Origin: Erwinia sp. E_sp_B01_1
GTDB taxonomy: Bacteria; Pseudomonadota; Gammaproteobacteria; Enterobacterales; Enterobacteriaceae
NCBI RefSeq assembly: GCF_036865545.1
Contig: NZ_CP142208.1
Coordinates: 3,038,001-3,102,000, forward strand
DNA length: 64,000 bases
Direction of reading: 5' to 3'
Positions within the stretch are counted from its first letter, which is position 1; every line of letters begins with the position of its first letter. A model generated the notes under the pieces. That model saw only the letters and a program-made list of their open reading frames with translations, was not told the origin of the DNA and searched no databases. Position numbers and translations under genes: made by a program. Shown piece by piece: positions 7,990 through 17,057 of the stretch.

Positions 7990-9186
7990 ATGAAGCATTT
8001 ATTTTGGCTAAGCAGTGTAGTCTTATTCTCTGGTCACACCTTTGCAGGCGGCTTATATCTTTATGAAATTGGCACTGACGATCTTGGTCTGGCGGGTGCC
8101 GGTCAGGCTGCTCGTGCGCAGGATGCTGCTACCCTTTTCACCAACCCTGCCGGGATGACGCTTCTCCCGGACCGCTCACTCTCTCTGGGTGGCCAGGCAC
8201 TGTATGGCGATGCGCCCTACAGGCTTAGTGATGACGCCCAATTAAAGGGTAAAAGCCCTGGCAACGTGATCGGCTGGTTTCCTGGCGGCAGTGCTTTCTA
8301 CACGCAAAAAATTGCGCCGGATATTACTGCCGGTATTGGTCTGTACGGCAACTATGGACTGGGTCTGCACTTCGGTGACTGGGCGGGTGAGAACCTAGTC
8401 AAAGACAGCACTTTACTGGCATTAACGTTAATGCCAGCTGTCGCCTGGCAATATAACGATGCGCTCTCATTCGGTGCCGGGCTGGGCATTAACTACGGCA
8501 TATTATCCCTGAAGCGACAGAATGTTCAGGGGGATACTCAGGAACAGTCAGATCATGACTGGGCGTTAAATGCCAAAGTTGGCGCATTATATCAATTTAA
8601 TAAACAAACCCGCGCCGGGATTACTTATACCAGCCGCACGGATTATCATTTCAATATAAATTCAACGCTTCAATTATCTCAGCTAAATAACTCCCTTTCT
8701 TACACTCTGCCCATTGCCGCTACCGTCAATACCCCGCAACAGGTGATGGCCAGCCTGTATCACGACTTCAACGATCGCTGGGCGATCATGGGAGATATTG
8801 GCTGGCAGGACTGGAGCGAATACAGCAACAGTGAGATTCGGGTAAGCGGGAGGCCGGTCTCAGGTCATGACCGCCTGCGTGATACCTGGCATCTGGCGCT
8901 GGGAACGCAGTTTCGTGCGACTGACGAATGGACTTTTAACACGGGCGTAGCTTTTGACAGCAGCTTTTACCGTAACCAGAACGACACTTCTCTGACCATG
9001 CCCTCAGGGGATACCTGGCGCTGGGGAGTGGGCACGCGTTATCAGTTGGATAAAACCAGCAGCATCGGCGCAGCATTTGAATATGCCCATATCGACTCTT
9101 CTCACGTTGCATCGCCACTGCTTGAGGGAGGCTATGACACGCCAGCCCTCTATTTCTTTGGTGTGAATTACAACCGCGCATTTTAA
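7990..9186 (+). CDS. FadL/OmpP1/TodX family outer-membrane transporter
   Basis: A 398-residue protein with a signal peptide (cleavage near TFA-GG) and then the hallmark FadL N-terminal hatch segment (GLAGAGQAARAQDAATLFTNPAGM). Alternating amphipathic strands to a C-terminal Phe fit a 14-strand outer-membrane barrel. Family members take up hydrophobic compounds such as long-chain fatty acids or aromatics. It stands 109 bp before the sulfatase in the same direction, so it may import a hydrophobic sulfate ester or its product; that is inference from position. Confidence 0.85.
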   Translation: MKHLFWLSSVVLFSGHTFAGGLYLYEIGTDDLGLAGAGQAARAQDAATLFTNPAGMTLLPDRSLSLGGQALYGDAPYRLSDDAQLKGKSPGNVIGWFPGGSAFYTQKIAPDITAGIGLYGNYGLGLHFGDWAGENLVKDSTLLALTLMPAVAWQYNDALSFGAGLGINYGILSLKRQNVQGDTQEQSDHDWALNAKVGALYQFNKQTRAGITYTSRTDYHFNINSTLQLSQLNNSLSYTLPIAATVNTPQQVMASLYHDFNDRWAIMGDIGWQDWSEYSNSEIRVSGRPVSGHDRLRDTWHLALGTQFRATDEWTFNTGVAFDSSFYRNQNDTSLTMPSGDTWRWGVGTRYQLDKTSSIGAAFEYAHIDSSHVASPLLEGGYDTPALYFFGVNYNRAF

Positions 9187-9295
9187 ACCGGTTTTATCTG
9201 TACAGGAGAAATATCGCCTAAGTAGTGCATGCTCATTGTCGTCAACGTCTTGCCGGCAGTGGTAAACCCGAAGCTCAACTCCATTGGAGCGCAAA

Positions 9296-10882
9296 ATGTC
9301 ACGAATGCCTTTTTGCAAAACATTGCTCGCCTCGATGCTTTCCGTTGCCTGCTGTTCATTCAGTGCGCAGGCGGCACCGGACAGCAATACCGCCACTACC
9401 GCCCCCGAAAAAAATAATGGTAAACCCAATATCGTCGTCATTTTTGGTGATGATATCGGCTACTGGAACCTGAGTACCTACAACCAGGGGACCATGGGCT
9501 ACAAAACGCCCAATATCGACAGCATCGCGGCGGAAGGCGCTAAGTTCACTTCTTATTATGCTGAACAAAGTTCTACTGCCGGCCGCTCCTCTTTTATCAC
9601 CGGCCAGATGCCCTTCCGTACCGGGATGAGTAAGGTCGGGATGCCGGGCGCACCGCAGGGCCTGCAGAAAGAAGACCCGACCATTGCGTCCGTTCTCAAG
9701 CAACTGGGTTATGCCACAGGACAGTTTGGTAAAAATCATCTTGGCGACAGAGATGAGTTCCTGCCTACCGCCCACGGATTCGATGAGTTTATGGGTAACC
9801 TCTACCATCTGAATGCGGAAGAAGAGCCGGAAAACGAAGACTATCCGAAAGATCCTGCGTTCCGTAAACAATTTGGCCCGCGTGGCGTCATCAAATCCTC
9901 TGCCGATGGAAAAATTGAAGACACCGGACCACTCAACAAGAAACGCATGGAGACAGTAGATGAGGAAACGCTGGCGGCCAATAATGATTTTATGGAGCGT
10001 CAGGTAAAAGCCAATAAGCCCTTCTTTACCTGGTTTAACACCACCCGGATGCACAATAAAACCCACATTAAGCCCGCAAGTAAGGGGATAACGGGTCTGG
10101 GTGACTACGCCGATGGCATGGTTGAGCATGACAAAATGGTTGGGGAAGTTCTCAAGAAAATCAAAGACCTTGGCATCGAAGATAACACTATCGTTCTCTA
10201 TACCACGGATAACGGCCCGATGATCGCCACCTGGCCTGACTCGGGTATGACGCCGTTCCGTGGTGAGAAAAACACCGGTTGGGAAGGCGGTTTCCGCGTA
10301 CCGGCAATGGTTAAATGGCCGGGGCATATCAAGCCGGGCACTATGGTCAACGATATATTCGGCAGTAATGACTGGTTCCCGACCCTGGTAGCGGCGGCTG
10401 GCGTGCCTGATATCAAGCAACAGCTGTTAAAAGGCTACAAAACCAGCGCAATGACTTACAAAGTTCACCTCGACGGCTACAACCAACTCGATTTCCTGAC
10501 CGGTAAAACGCAGGAAGATCCCCGCAAAGAGTTCTTCTACTGGAGCGATGACGGCGATTTGCTGGCCATGCGTTATGGCCGCTGGAAGGCGCACTTTATG
10601 ATTCAGGAACATACAGGTCTGGATTTATGGAAATATCCGTTTGTTAAATTGCGCACGCCACTGCTTTTCGATCTGGAAATTGATCCGCTCGAAAAAGGCA
10701 GTGACGGAATGGATTACAACCACTGGTTCTATGACCGTCTCTTCCTGCTTGGCGGAGCGCAGAAATACGCCACGGAGATGATTCAGAGCTTTAAAGATTT
10801 CCCGCCACGTCAGAAACCAGGCTCGTTTACCGTGTCTGATGTTTCAGCGTTGATTGAGCAAGGCAGCCCGGCAACTAACTGA
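9296..10882 (+). CDS. atsA: exported arylsulfatase, Ser-type
   Basis: A 528-residue sulfatase with a signal peptide (MSRMPFCKTLLASML..., cleavage near AQA-AP), hence periplasmic. Metal-binding Asp52-Asp53 lie in FGDDIG. The activation motif is Ser93-Thr-Ala-Gly-Arg97, the Ser-type version of (C/S)-x-(A/P)-x-R, in which serine is oxidised to formylglycine. Further conserved parts are KNHLGD, TRMHNKTH, TDNGP and RGEKNTGWEGGFRVP. It hydrolyses sulfate esters; the natural substrate is unknown. The ATG at 9296 has GGAG six bases upstream. The maturase needed for a Ser-type site is the next gene, as in Klebsiella atsBA (order reversed). Confidence 0.92.
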   Translation: MSRMPFCKTLLASMLSVACCSFSAQAAPDSNTATTAPEKNNGKPNIVVIFGDDIGYWNLSTYNQGTMGYKTPNIDSIAAEGAKFTSYYAEQSSTAGRSSFITGQMPFRTGMSKVGMPGAPQGLQKEDPTIASVLKQLGYATGQFGKNHLGDRDEFLPTAHGFDEFMGNLYHLNAEEEPENEDYPKDPAFRKQFGPRGVIKSSADGKIEDTGPLNKKRMETVDEETLAANNDFMERQVKANKPFFTWFNTTRMHNKTHIKPASKGITGLGDYADGMVEHDKMVGEVLKKIKDLGIEDNTIVLYTTDNGPMIATWPDSGMTPFRGEKNTGWEGGFRVPAMVKWPGHIKPGTMVNDIFGSNDWFPTLVAAAGVPDIKQQLLKGYKTSAMTYKVHLDGYNQLDFLTGKTQEDPRKEFFYWSDDGDLLAMRYGRWKAHFMIQEHTGLDLWKYPFVKLRTPLLFDLEIDPLEKGSDGMDYNHWFYDRLFLLGGAQKYATEMIQSFKDFPPRQKPGSFTVSDVSALIEQGSPATN

Positions 10883-10898
10883 TGTGATGACCCACCAT

Positions 10899-10918
10899 CC
10901 GGGTGGTTATCCACCCGG
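10899..10918 (+). terminator. intercistronic stem-loop between sulfatase and maturase genes
   Basis: A perfect 8-bp GC-rich stem (CCGGGTGG / CCACCCGG) with a TTAT loop, followed by only three T residues. It lies in the 51-bp gap before the maturase ribosome site. It could stabilise the sulfatase message or partly terminate, giving more sulfatase than maturase and Bat proteins. Confidence 0.5.
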
Positions 10919-10933
10919 TTTCCGGAGGCTGAC

Positions 10934-12223
10934 ATGAAATACAGTACGACACTTCCAGCGAAGGCACTGCCCACGGCAGAAAAGTACAACGGTAAAGGGC
11001 CTGAATATAAGCGCCGTTTTCATGTAATGGCCAAACCCACCGGCTCCCGTTGCAACATTGACTGTAACTACTGTTTTTACCTGCATAAAGAGCAGCTGCT
11101 GCAACAGGATCACAGCGGGATGAGCGATGAGGTTCTTGAGACCTTTATCCGCGATTACATTGACAGTCAGGATGGGGACCAGGTGGTCTTTTCCTGGCAG
11201 GGCGGTGAGCCCACGCTGATGGGACTGGGTTATTTTGAGAAAATCGTTGCGCTGCAAAAGCGCTACCAGAAGCCAGGCCAGCGAATTGAAAACGATCTGC
11301 AGACCAATGGCATATTACTGAATGACAAGTGGGCCAGATTCCTTAAAGAGCACCGTTTTCTGGTCGGCCTCTCAATTGACGGGCCGGCTGAACTTCACGA
11401 CCGTTACCGTGTGACACGCAGTGGCAAACCCACTTTTGAGATGGTGATGAAGGGCGTCGCGGCACTTAAGCGCCATGAGGTTCCTTTTAATGCGCTCGTC
11501 ACCGTCAACCGCACCAACGCAAAATTTCCGCTGGAAGTGTATCGCTTCCTGACGCGCGAGCTGGGGGCAACCTATATCCAGTTCAACCCCTGCGTAGAGC
11601 CGGTGGATTTCAAAAGTACCGCGCCACAATTCTGGCGTGACGACACCATTCCAGTTACCGGTACCCGGCGGGCAAAACCCGGCGATCTGGATTCCATAGT
11701 TACCGACTGGTCGGTAGATCCGGATGACTGGGGCACCTTTCTGATTGCTGTTTTCGAGGAGTGGGTGAATAACGACCTGGGTCGTGTGCAGGTTAACCTC
11801 TTCGAAACGGCCGTAGCGCAGACTATGGGAATGCCCGCGCAGATTTGCGTGACCTCTGAGTTCTGTGGCAAGGGTCTGGCCATTGAAAAAAATGGTGATA
11901 TCTACTCCTGCGACCACTACGTCTATCCCGAATATCAACTGGGAAATATCCGGCAAACCAAACTGGCCCATCTGGCTTTTTCTGAACGACAGAAAGCCTT
12001 TGGTTATGGCAAACGCGAAACCTTGCCCAGGGCCTGCAAAACCTGCCCTTATCTGAAGCTCTGCTACGGTGAATGCCCCAAAAATCGCATCGTCCGCAGT
12101 GAGGAAGGAGAAACGGGCCTCAACTATCTCTGCCCCGGCATTAAAGCCTTCTTCAGTTATTCCCAGCCAATACTGGTTGGCATCGCTACCCTTCTGCAAC
12201 GTCAACCCGTGGAGCAGCTATGA
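10934..12223 (+). CDS. atsB: anaerobic sulfatase-maturating enzyme, radical SAM (AtsB/anSME)
   Basis: A 429-residue radical-SAM/SPASM protein. The SAM cluster is Cys40-x3-Cys44-x2-Cys47 (RCNIDCNYC). The C-terminal SPASM region carries further cysteine groups (SCDHY; CKTCPYLKLCYGECPKNR; YLCPG) for auxiliary clusters. It converts the active-site Ser or Cys of a sulfatase to formylglycine in the cytoplasm before export. GGAGG lies five bases before the ATG. The stop overlaps the start of the MoxR gene (ATGA), so maturase and MoxR are translationally coupled. Confidence 0.95.
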   Translation: MKYSTTLPAKALPTAEKYNGKGPEYKRRFHVMAKPTGSRCNIDCNYCFYLHKEQLLQQDHSGMSDEVLETFIRDYIDSQDGDQVVFSWQGGEPTLMGLGYFEKIVALQKRYQKPGQRIENDLQTNGILLNDKWARFLKEHRFLVGLSIDGPAELHDRYRVTRSGKPTFEMVMKGVAALKRHEVPFNALVTVNRTNAKFPLEVYRFLTRELGATYIQFNPCVEPVDFKSTAPQFWRDDTIPVTGTRRAKPGDLDSIVTDWSVDPDDWGTFLIAVFEEWVNNDLGRVQVNLFETAVAQTMGMPAQICVTSEFCGKGLAIEKNGDIYSCDHYVYPEYQLGNIRQTKLAHLAFSERQKAFGYGKRETLPRACKTCPYLKLCYGECPKNRIVRSEEGETGLNYLCPGIKAFFSYSQPILVGIATLLQRQPVEQL

Positions 12224-13218
12224 CTAACAGGGAAAAACTGCTGGCGCTGGAAACCGCCATGAATGGCCAGGTGTTGGGCCAGGAAGAACTGGTCAGAATG
12301 CTGATTGTGGCGCTGCTTTGTGACGGGCATGTGCTGCTCGAAGGATTGCCGGGGCTGGCAAAAACCCGCGCCGTACGGGAACTGGCTGAGCATCTTGAAG
12401 GCGATTTTTGTCGTATCCAGTTCACCCCCGATCTGTTGCCATCAGATATTACTGGCAGCGAGATTTATCAGCAAAATGCCACGCGGGAAGAAGACCAGTT
12501 TCGTTTTCGCCCGGGTCCGGTGTTTGGAAATATTATTCTCGCGGATGAAATCAACCGCGCCTCGGCCCGCGTTCAGTCGGCGTTGCTGGAGGCCATGGAA
12601 GAGCGGCATGTCACCGTTGCCGGGAAAACCTGGCCGCTGCCCGGCGTTTTTATGGTACTGGCTACGCAAAACCCCATCGATCAGGAAGGAACCTGGCCTC
12701 TGCCTGAGGCCCAGTTAGATCGTTTTCTGATGAAGATCCTCGTCTCTTATCCTTCGAAAGAGAACGAGCAAAAAGTTATGCAGCTTGTGCGGGCAGAGCA
12801 ACAGGCTAAGTACCAGACTGCACAGCCAGAGGCGGAAACTGTAACGAGAGCCAACGTTCAGTTAAGCCAGGCTGAAATCGCAGGCTGCTGGCGGGAAATA
12901 GCCCGTGTTTATGTTGCGCCAACGATTGAGAATTACATCGTTAACCTGGTCGAGATGACCCGCCAACCCGCTTCGGTTAGTGAAACTTTTGCCAGCTATA
13001 TCACCCTGGGCGTCAGCCCTCGAGGTACGCTGGCTCTGGACCGCTGTGGACGGGCGCTGGCCTGGCTTGAAGGCCGTGATGCGGTATTGCCAGAAGATAT
13101 CCGGCGCGTTGCTCCGGCGGTGTTACGTCACCGCCTGCTGTTGAGCTATCAGGCCAATGCGGATAACTGCACGGCTGACCAGGCCGTGCAAATGTTGCTT
13201 GATGCCGTGGTGGCGTGA
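12220..13218 (+). CDS. MoxR family AAA+ ATPase
   Basis: A 332-residue AAA+ protein. Walker A is GLPGLAKT (42-49), Walker B is IILADE (105-110) followed by INRASARVQSALLEAMEE, and sensor 1 is VLATQNP. A C-terminal helical lid (SPRGTLALDRCGRALAWLEGRD) is typical of MoxR. Such ATPases act as chaperones that insert metals or activate partner enzymes, working with VWA proteins. It overlaps the maturase gene by 4 bp and the DUF58 gene by one base, so it is the head of the Bat set. Confidence 0.93.
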   Translation: MTNREKLLALETAMNGQVLGQEELVRMLIVALLCDGHVLLEGLPGLAKTRAVRELAEHLEGDFCRIQFTPDLLPSDITGSEIYQQNATREEDQFRFRPGPVFGNIILADEINRASARVQSALLEAMEERHVTVAGKTWPLPGVFMVLATQNPIDQEGTWPLPEAQLDRFLMKILVSYPSKENEQKVMQLVRAEQQAKYQTAQPEAETVTRANVQLSQAEIAGCWREIARVYVAPTIENYIVNLVEMTRQPASVSETFASYITLGVSPRGTLALDRCGRALAWLEGRDAVLPEDIRRVAPAVLRHRLLLSYQANADNCTADQAVQMLLDAVVA

Positions 13219-14123
13219 TGAACAGCCCCTTAGTCATCGATCGGGCAGCCCTGATGGCGCTGGCTGGGCAAGCCCGGCGTCTGCAAAATCCACCGGGACA
13301 ACTGCCGCCTGGTGCAATGGCCGGCGAGCGGGTGTCCCGCCAGCAGGGACGTGGGCTGAACTTTGACAGCCTGCGGCGCTATCAACCGGGAGACGATGTC
13401 AGGCTGATTGACTGGCAGGCCACGGCCAGGCTGCGCTCTCCCTGGATCAGGCTTTATAACGAAGAACGCGAACGTCCCGTTTTTCTGCTGGTAGATCAAC
13501 GGCTGGATATGTATTTCGCTACCCGTGGCCAGAGTAAATCTGTTGTTGCAGCCAGGATTGCGGGCCTGCTGGCCTGGCGGAGCTGGCATGATGGCGATCG
13601 CCTGGGCGGTCTGGTTTTCAACGATGAATCCATGACAATGACGCCCTGCCGTTCTCCCAAAACCAGCCTCACTCCTCTGTTGTCCGGACTTGAACATTAC
13701 AATCAGCTGTTACCAGAACGCTACCGGCAGGAAAGCCCGGCGAAAGTCTCGCTGTCTGATAGCCTGCAACGGCTCGGCACCACTATTCCCACGGGCAGCT
13801 GGCTGGCAGTGATCAGCGACTTTCATGACCTGGACGCCCGCAGTGAAGCACTGCTGGCCACGCTTCGCCGGCGCTGCGAAATCAGTGCATTCGTGACGCT
13901 GGACGATTTGCACGTACGTTTGCCTGCACAGGGCCAACTGGCAGCCTGGTATCAACAGCAGCAATCCACTTTTTCTCTTTCGCCAGCGTTGCGCAACCGT
14001 ATTCAGGACAGCGTGACAGCCAGGCTGGCCGGTCAGGAAAACAGGCTTAACCGGCTGGGCATCAGGGTCAATCAGATCCTGGTTGGCGAAGATCTGCTGT
14101 CGCAATTACAAAAGGGGCTTTGA
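13218..14123 (+). CDS. DUF58 domain protein
   Basis: A 301-residue protein with the DUF58 signature RRYQPGDDVRLIDWQATAR (about residues 54-72), followed by a VWA-like region (PVFLLVDQRLDMYF; SWLAVISDFHDLD). No membrane segment is evident. DUF58 proteins are constant partners of MoxR ATPases. TGATG at the junction gives a one-base overlap with moxR; an in-frame GTG three bases earlier is the alternative start. Confidence 0.9.
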   Translation: MNSPLVIDRAALMALAGQARRLQNPPGQLPPGAMAGERVSRQQGRGLNFDSLRRYQPGDDVRLIDWQATARLRSPWIRLYNEERERPVFLLVDQRLDMYFATRGQSKSVVAARIAGLLAWRSWHDGDRLGGLVFNDESMTMTPCRSPKTSLTPLLSGLEHYNQLLPERYRQESPAKVSLSDSLQRLGTTIPTGSWLAVISDFHDLDARSEALLATLRRRCEISAFVTLDDLHVRLPAQGQLAAWYQQQQSTFSLSPALRNRIQDSVTARLAGQENRLNRLGIRVNQILVGEDLLSQLQKGL

Positions 14124-14564
14124 ATGCTGGCTAAAGGCTTTTCCGTTCCCGATCTGCACACTCCCGCCCTGCCTGCGGAGATCCCCTGGTTTCCCTTGCC
14201 GCCGGGCTGGTACGTGCTTGGCGCACTGCTGGCAACGGCCTTGTTGTTCTTTCTGTTTTTGCGTCTGCTCCGCTGGCGTCGCAATCTCTGGCGGCGTGAG
14301 GCCCGGCGCGGCATCCGGCTTGAGCAAAATGCGGATGGCTGGCTCGACATCATTAAGCGGATTTTACTGGTGCACCATTCGCGTCCTGAGATAAGCAGGC
14401 TGAGCAGCGCCGGGGAGCTGCTGGCCACATTGCCGCTGGATGAACCCGTGCGACAGGCGTTACTCAGCCGTTACTGCCAACCGGACAACCAGCTGGAACA
14501 GCAGCAAAATGCGCGACTGCAACAGCAGCTCTCCCGCTGGCTGGAGACGCTACCAGATGTCTGA
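14124..14564 (+). CDS. DUF4381 membrane protein
   Basis: A 146-residue protein with one strong hydrophobic segment (about 30-50: VLGALLATALLFFLFLRLL) and then a basic cytoplasmic helical domain. The short periplasmic N-terminus has the Pro-rich LPAEIPWFPLPPGW typical of DUF4381. This small protein is the usual neighbour of DUF58 and VWA genes in Bat clusters. Its start abuts the DUF58 stop and its end overlaps the next gene by 8 bp. Confidence 0.85.
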   Translation: MLAKGFSVPDLHTPALPAEIPWFPLPPGWYVLGALLATALLFFLFLRLLRWRRNLWRREARRGIRLEQNADGWLDIIKRILLVHHSRPEISRLSSAGELLATLPLDEPVRQALLSRYCQPDNQLEQQQNARLQQQLSRWLETLPDV

Positions 14565-15534
14565 CCTGTTGACCCGAATCGACTTTGCCTGGCCGCTGGC
14601 ATGGCTGCTTCTGCTGCTTCCGCTGTGCAGCCGTTTTATTCAGCCAAAAGAACGCCAGCAGGAAGAACAGGTACGGGTGCCCTTTTTACCGGAACTGGCT
14701 GAGGAGCTTAAGCTGCACACGCCCCCACCCGGAATGCGCTGGCCAGCCAGGCTGATATTCTGGCTGAGCTGGACGCTGATGGTCTGTGCGCTTGCCCGGC
14801 CTGAGTATCTGATGCCGCCCCAGCAAATCATCAAGCCAATGCGCAACATGGTTTTAATCCTGGACGTATCGGGTTCGATGGATAAAAACGATGCTCAGGA
14901 TGGCATGACCCGGCTACAGGCCGTCCAGCGTTCAGTACGCGCTTTTGTCACGCAGCGTAAAACGGACCGGATCGGACTGGTCATTTTCGCCAGTAGCGCC
15001 TGGCCTTTTGCGCCATTAAGTGAAGACAAACAGGCGCTTCTGACGCGTATCGATCAGCTGGCACCCGGTATGACGGGGCAGCAAACCGCCGTAGGAGATG
15101 CGCTGGGCGTGGCGGTGAAGTTGCTCGACAGCAGCCTGGATAAGGATGCCAGCAAGCTGGCGATCCTGCTGACCGATGGCAATGACACCGCCTCACAGCT
15201 TTCGCCAACGCTGGCCGCTCAGCTGGCGGCGAGTCACCATGTGCAGGTCCATACCATCGCCTTTGGTGATGAAAACAGCAGTGGCGAAGATAAAGTCGAC
15301 GGCGCACTGCTTAAACAGATAGCCCAACTCACGGGCGGGGAAGCCCTGCAGGCGGCAACGTCTGGAAATGCCCTGGAGAAGGTCTGGCAGCAGATAGATG
15401 CCATGACGCCTGCGCAGGTGAAAACCACCGGGTTCTCCTGGCATCAGCCGCTGTTCCACTGGCCATTACTGATGGCGATGCTACTGCTGTTAGCGTTCAG
15501 TCTGGTAAGGATTTTCAGGGAGCGGACAGCATGA
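14557..15534 (+). CDS. VWA domain membrane protein (BatA-like)
   Basis: A 325-residue protein with an N-terminal membrane segment, a second one near 70-90, then a von Willebrand A domain with an intact MIDAS (DVSGSMD, later the TAVGDA threonine and LTDGNDT). A C-terminal membrane helix ends the protein (FHWPLLMAMLLLLAFSLV). It is likely a membrane-anchored metal-dependent adhesion module acting with the MoxR ATPase. The start at 14557 overlaps the DUF4381 gene; longer upstream frames would run through that gene and are rejected. Confidence 0.9.
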   Translation: MSDLLTRIDFAWPLAWLLLLLPLCSRFIQPKERQQEEQVRVPFLPELAEELKLHTPPPGMRWPARLIFWLSWTLMVCALARPEYLMPPQQIIKPMRNMVLILDVSGSMDKNDAQDGMTRLQAVQRSVRAFVTQRKTDRIGLVIFASSAWPFAPLSEDKQALLTRIDQLAPGMTGQQTAVGDALGVAVKLLDSSLDKDASKLAILLTDGNDTASQLSPTLAAQLAASHHVQVHTIAFGDENSSGEDKVDGALLKQIAQLTGGEALQAATSGNALEKVWQQIDAMTPAQVKTTGFSWHQPLFHWPLLMAMLLLLAFSLVRIFRERTA

Positions 15535-17057
15535 CTGATTTTCATTTTCTCTATCCCTGGCGACTGTTGGCGTTGCTGATTTGCCCCCTGCTCTGGTTCC
15601 TCGCCAGAGGCTCCCGCAGCGCATGGCATCGCATCATGACCAAACCGCTGGCCGATGCGCTGATTCGTGGGCAACGGCGCTCGCTGTTTCAGGTGCTTCC
15701 GTGGCTGTTCGCCCTCGGCTTTATTGCCCTGGCCGGGCCCAGCTGGCAAAAAGAGCAGCCCGCAGGCATGACAACTCAGACACAGGTCATGGTCATTCTG
15801 CAACAGGACCCGGCGATGCTGGCCCAGGATTTGCCCCCTAATCGTCATCAACGCATGCAGTTCAAAATAGCGTCTCTGCTGAACTCGTTTCCCGGCAGCC
15901 ATATGGGACTGGTGGTCTACAATACCCGGGCTTTTTTAACCACACCGATGACGGACGACCCCGCCTTTTTCAGGCTTTTTCTGGAGGCCCAGCAGCCCGG
16001 GCAACTCCCCGGAGGGGAAGGCTCCGGATTGCAGGCCGCCGTGGCACTGGCAATGAAAAACCTGCCGGACTCAGACAAGGTGCCGCACAGCCTGCTGCTG
16101 GTTGCCGATAATCTTACCGCAGAGGATGCGCGCTGGCTGGCTGAACAAAAACTGCCTTTACAACTTTGGGTGCCGGGCACAGCCCGTGGCGGTGCATTGC
16201 CTGAAGCGCTGGCTGCCCGTGGCACAGATACCCGCCTTAACGTGCCGCGCTTTGAACAATTACGTCAACAGGGTATCCCCGTGACGCTTGCTACCGTCGA
16301 TGATGGCGACCTCCCCGCCATCACGCAAAACATTCAGCAGTCGGTGATTGCCCAGCAAAATTCCCGCAACGACCTGCACTGGAAGAACAGCGGCTACCTG
16401 CTGATTATCCCGATGCTCGTATTGCTGCTGGTCTGGCGCCAACAGATGATTTTTCTGTTGCTTGTTACGCTTCCTTTGATGACATTCACCCCGCCTGCTT
16501 CCGCTGCCTGGCTGGAGGCATTTATCAGCCCGGACAGACAGGGGCAACGGGCTTTTGACCGGGGAGAATATGCAGAGGCAGCAAGTCATTTCACCGATCC
16601 ACTCTGGCGCGGCATTGCTCTGTATAACGCCGGGGATTTTGTGGCTGCCACCGCGGCTTTCAGACAGGCACCGGCCACACCAGAGGCGCTGCTCTGGACC
16701 GGAAACAGTTACGCGCAGCAAAAGAAATGGCAGCAGGCGCTCACCAGCTATGACCAGGCACTTAGCCTGCGACCTGACTGGCCGCTGGCTAAGGAGAACC
16801 GCAGTAAAATCGCCCAAATCGTGTCAGAACTGCGGAAAAAGGAGCGCGACCGTCAGGATTCTCAGAGCGATGAAATGAATTACGATCCTGACCAGATCAA
16901 GCAGGATCTCAGTAAAGATCAGGGTGCGAAGCAGCAGGTTATGCAGGCGAAATCTGGTGATTCCCCCCAGGTCAATCAATGGTATGACAATCTGACGCTC
17001 TCCCCCGGTGGATTGCTGGAAAATCTCTATCATTCAGCGCCAGCGGAGGAAAAATGA
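15531..17057 (+). CDS. VWA-TPR membrane protein (BatB/BatC fusion type)
   Basis: A 508-residue protein with N-terminal membrane segments (RLLALLICPLLWFL; WLFALGFIALAG), a VWA-like domain (about 85-270), a middle hydrophobic pair (LLIIPMLVLLLVW; IFLLLVTLPLM) and then TPR repeats (ALYNAGDFVAATAAF; ALLWTGNSYAQQKKW; ALTSYDQALSLRPDW). The C-terminus is charged. The first MIDAS element is degenerate: VMVILQQDPAML replaces the expected DxSxS. This half may therefore be structural while the upstream VWA protein carries the working metal site. ATGA overlap on both sides. Confidence 0.88.
   Translation: MTDFHFLYPWRLLALLICPLLWFLARGSRSAWHRIMTKPLADALIRGQRRSLFQVLPWLFALGFIALAGPSWQKEQPAGMTTQTQVMVILQQDPAMLAQDLPPNRHQRMQFKIASLLNSFPGSHMGLVVYNTRAFLTTPMTDDPAFFRLFLEAQQPGQLPGGEGSGLQAAVALAMKNLPDSDKVPHSLLLVADNLTAEDARWLAEQKLPLQLWVPGTARGGALPEALAARGTDTRLNVPRFEQLRQQGIPVTLATVDDGDLPAITQNIQQSVIAQQNSRNDLHWKNSGYLLIIPMLVLLLVWRQQMIFLLLVTLPLMTFTPPASAAWLEAFISPDRQGQRAFDRGEYAEAASHFTDPLWRGIALYNAGDFVAATAAFRQAPATPEALLWTGNSYAQQKKWQQALTSYDQALSLRPDWPLAKENRSKIAQIVSELRKKERDRQDSQSDEMNYDPDQIKQDLSKDQGAKQQVMQAKSGDSPQVNQWYDNLTLSPGGLLENLYHSAPAEEK

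Noticed and set aside
9356..10420. Long open frame (354 codons) antisense to the arylsulfatase
   Set aside because: The sense strand encodes a sulfatase with all motifs; the antisense frame has no recognisable domain and is a by-product of GC-rich codon usage.
11372..12205. 277-codon frame antisense to the maturase gene
   Set aside because: It lies wholly inside the radical-SAM gene, shows no family signature and has no ribosome site.
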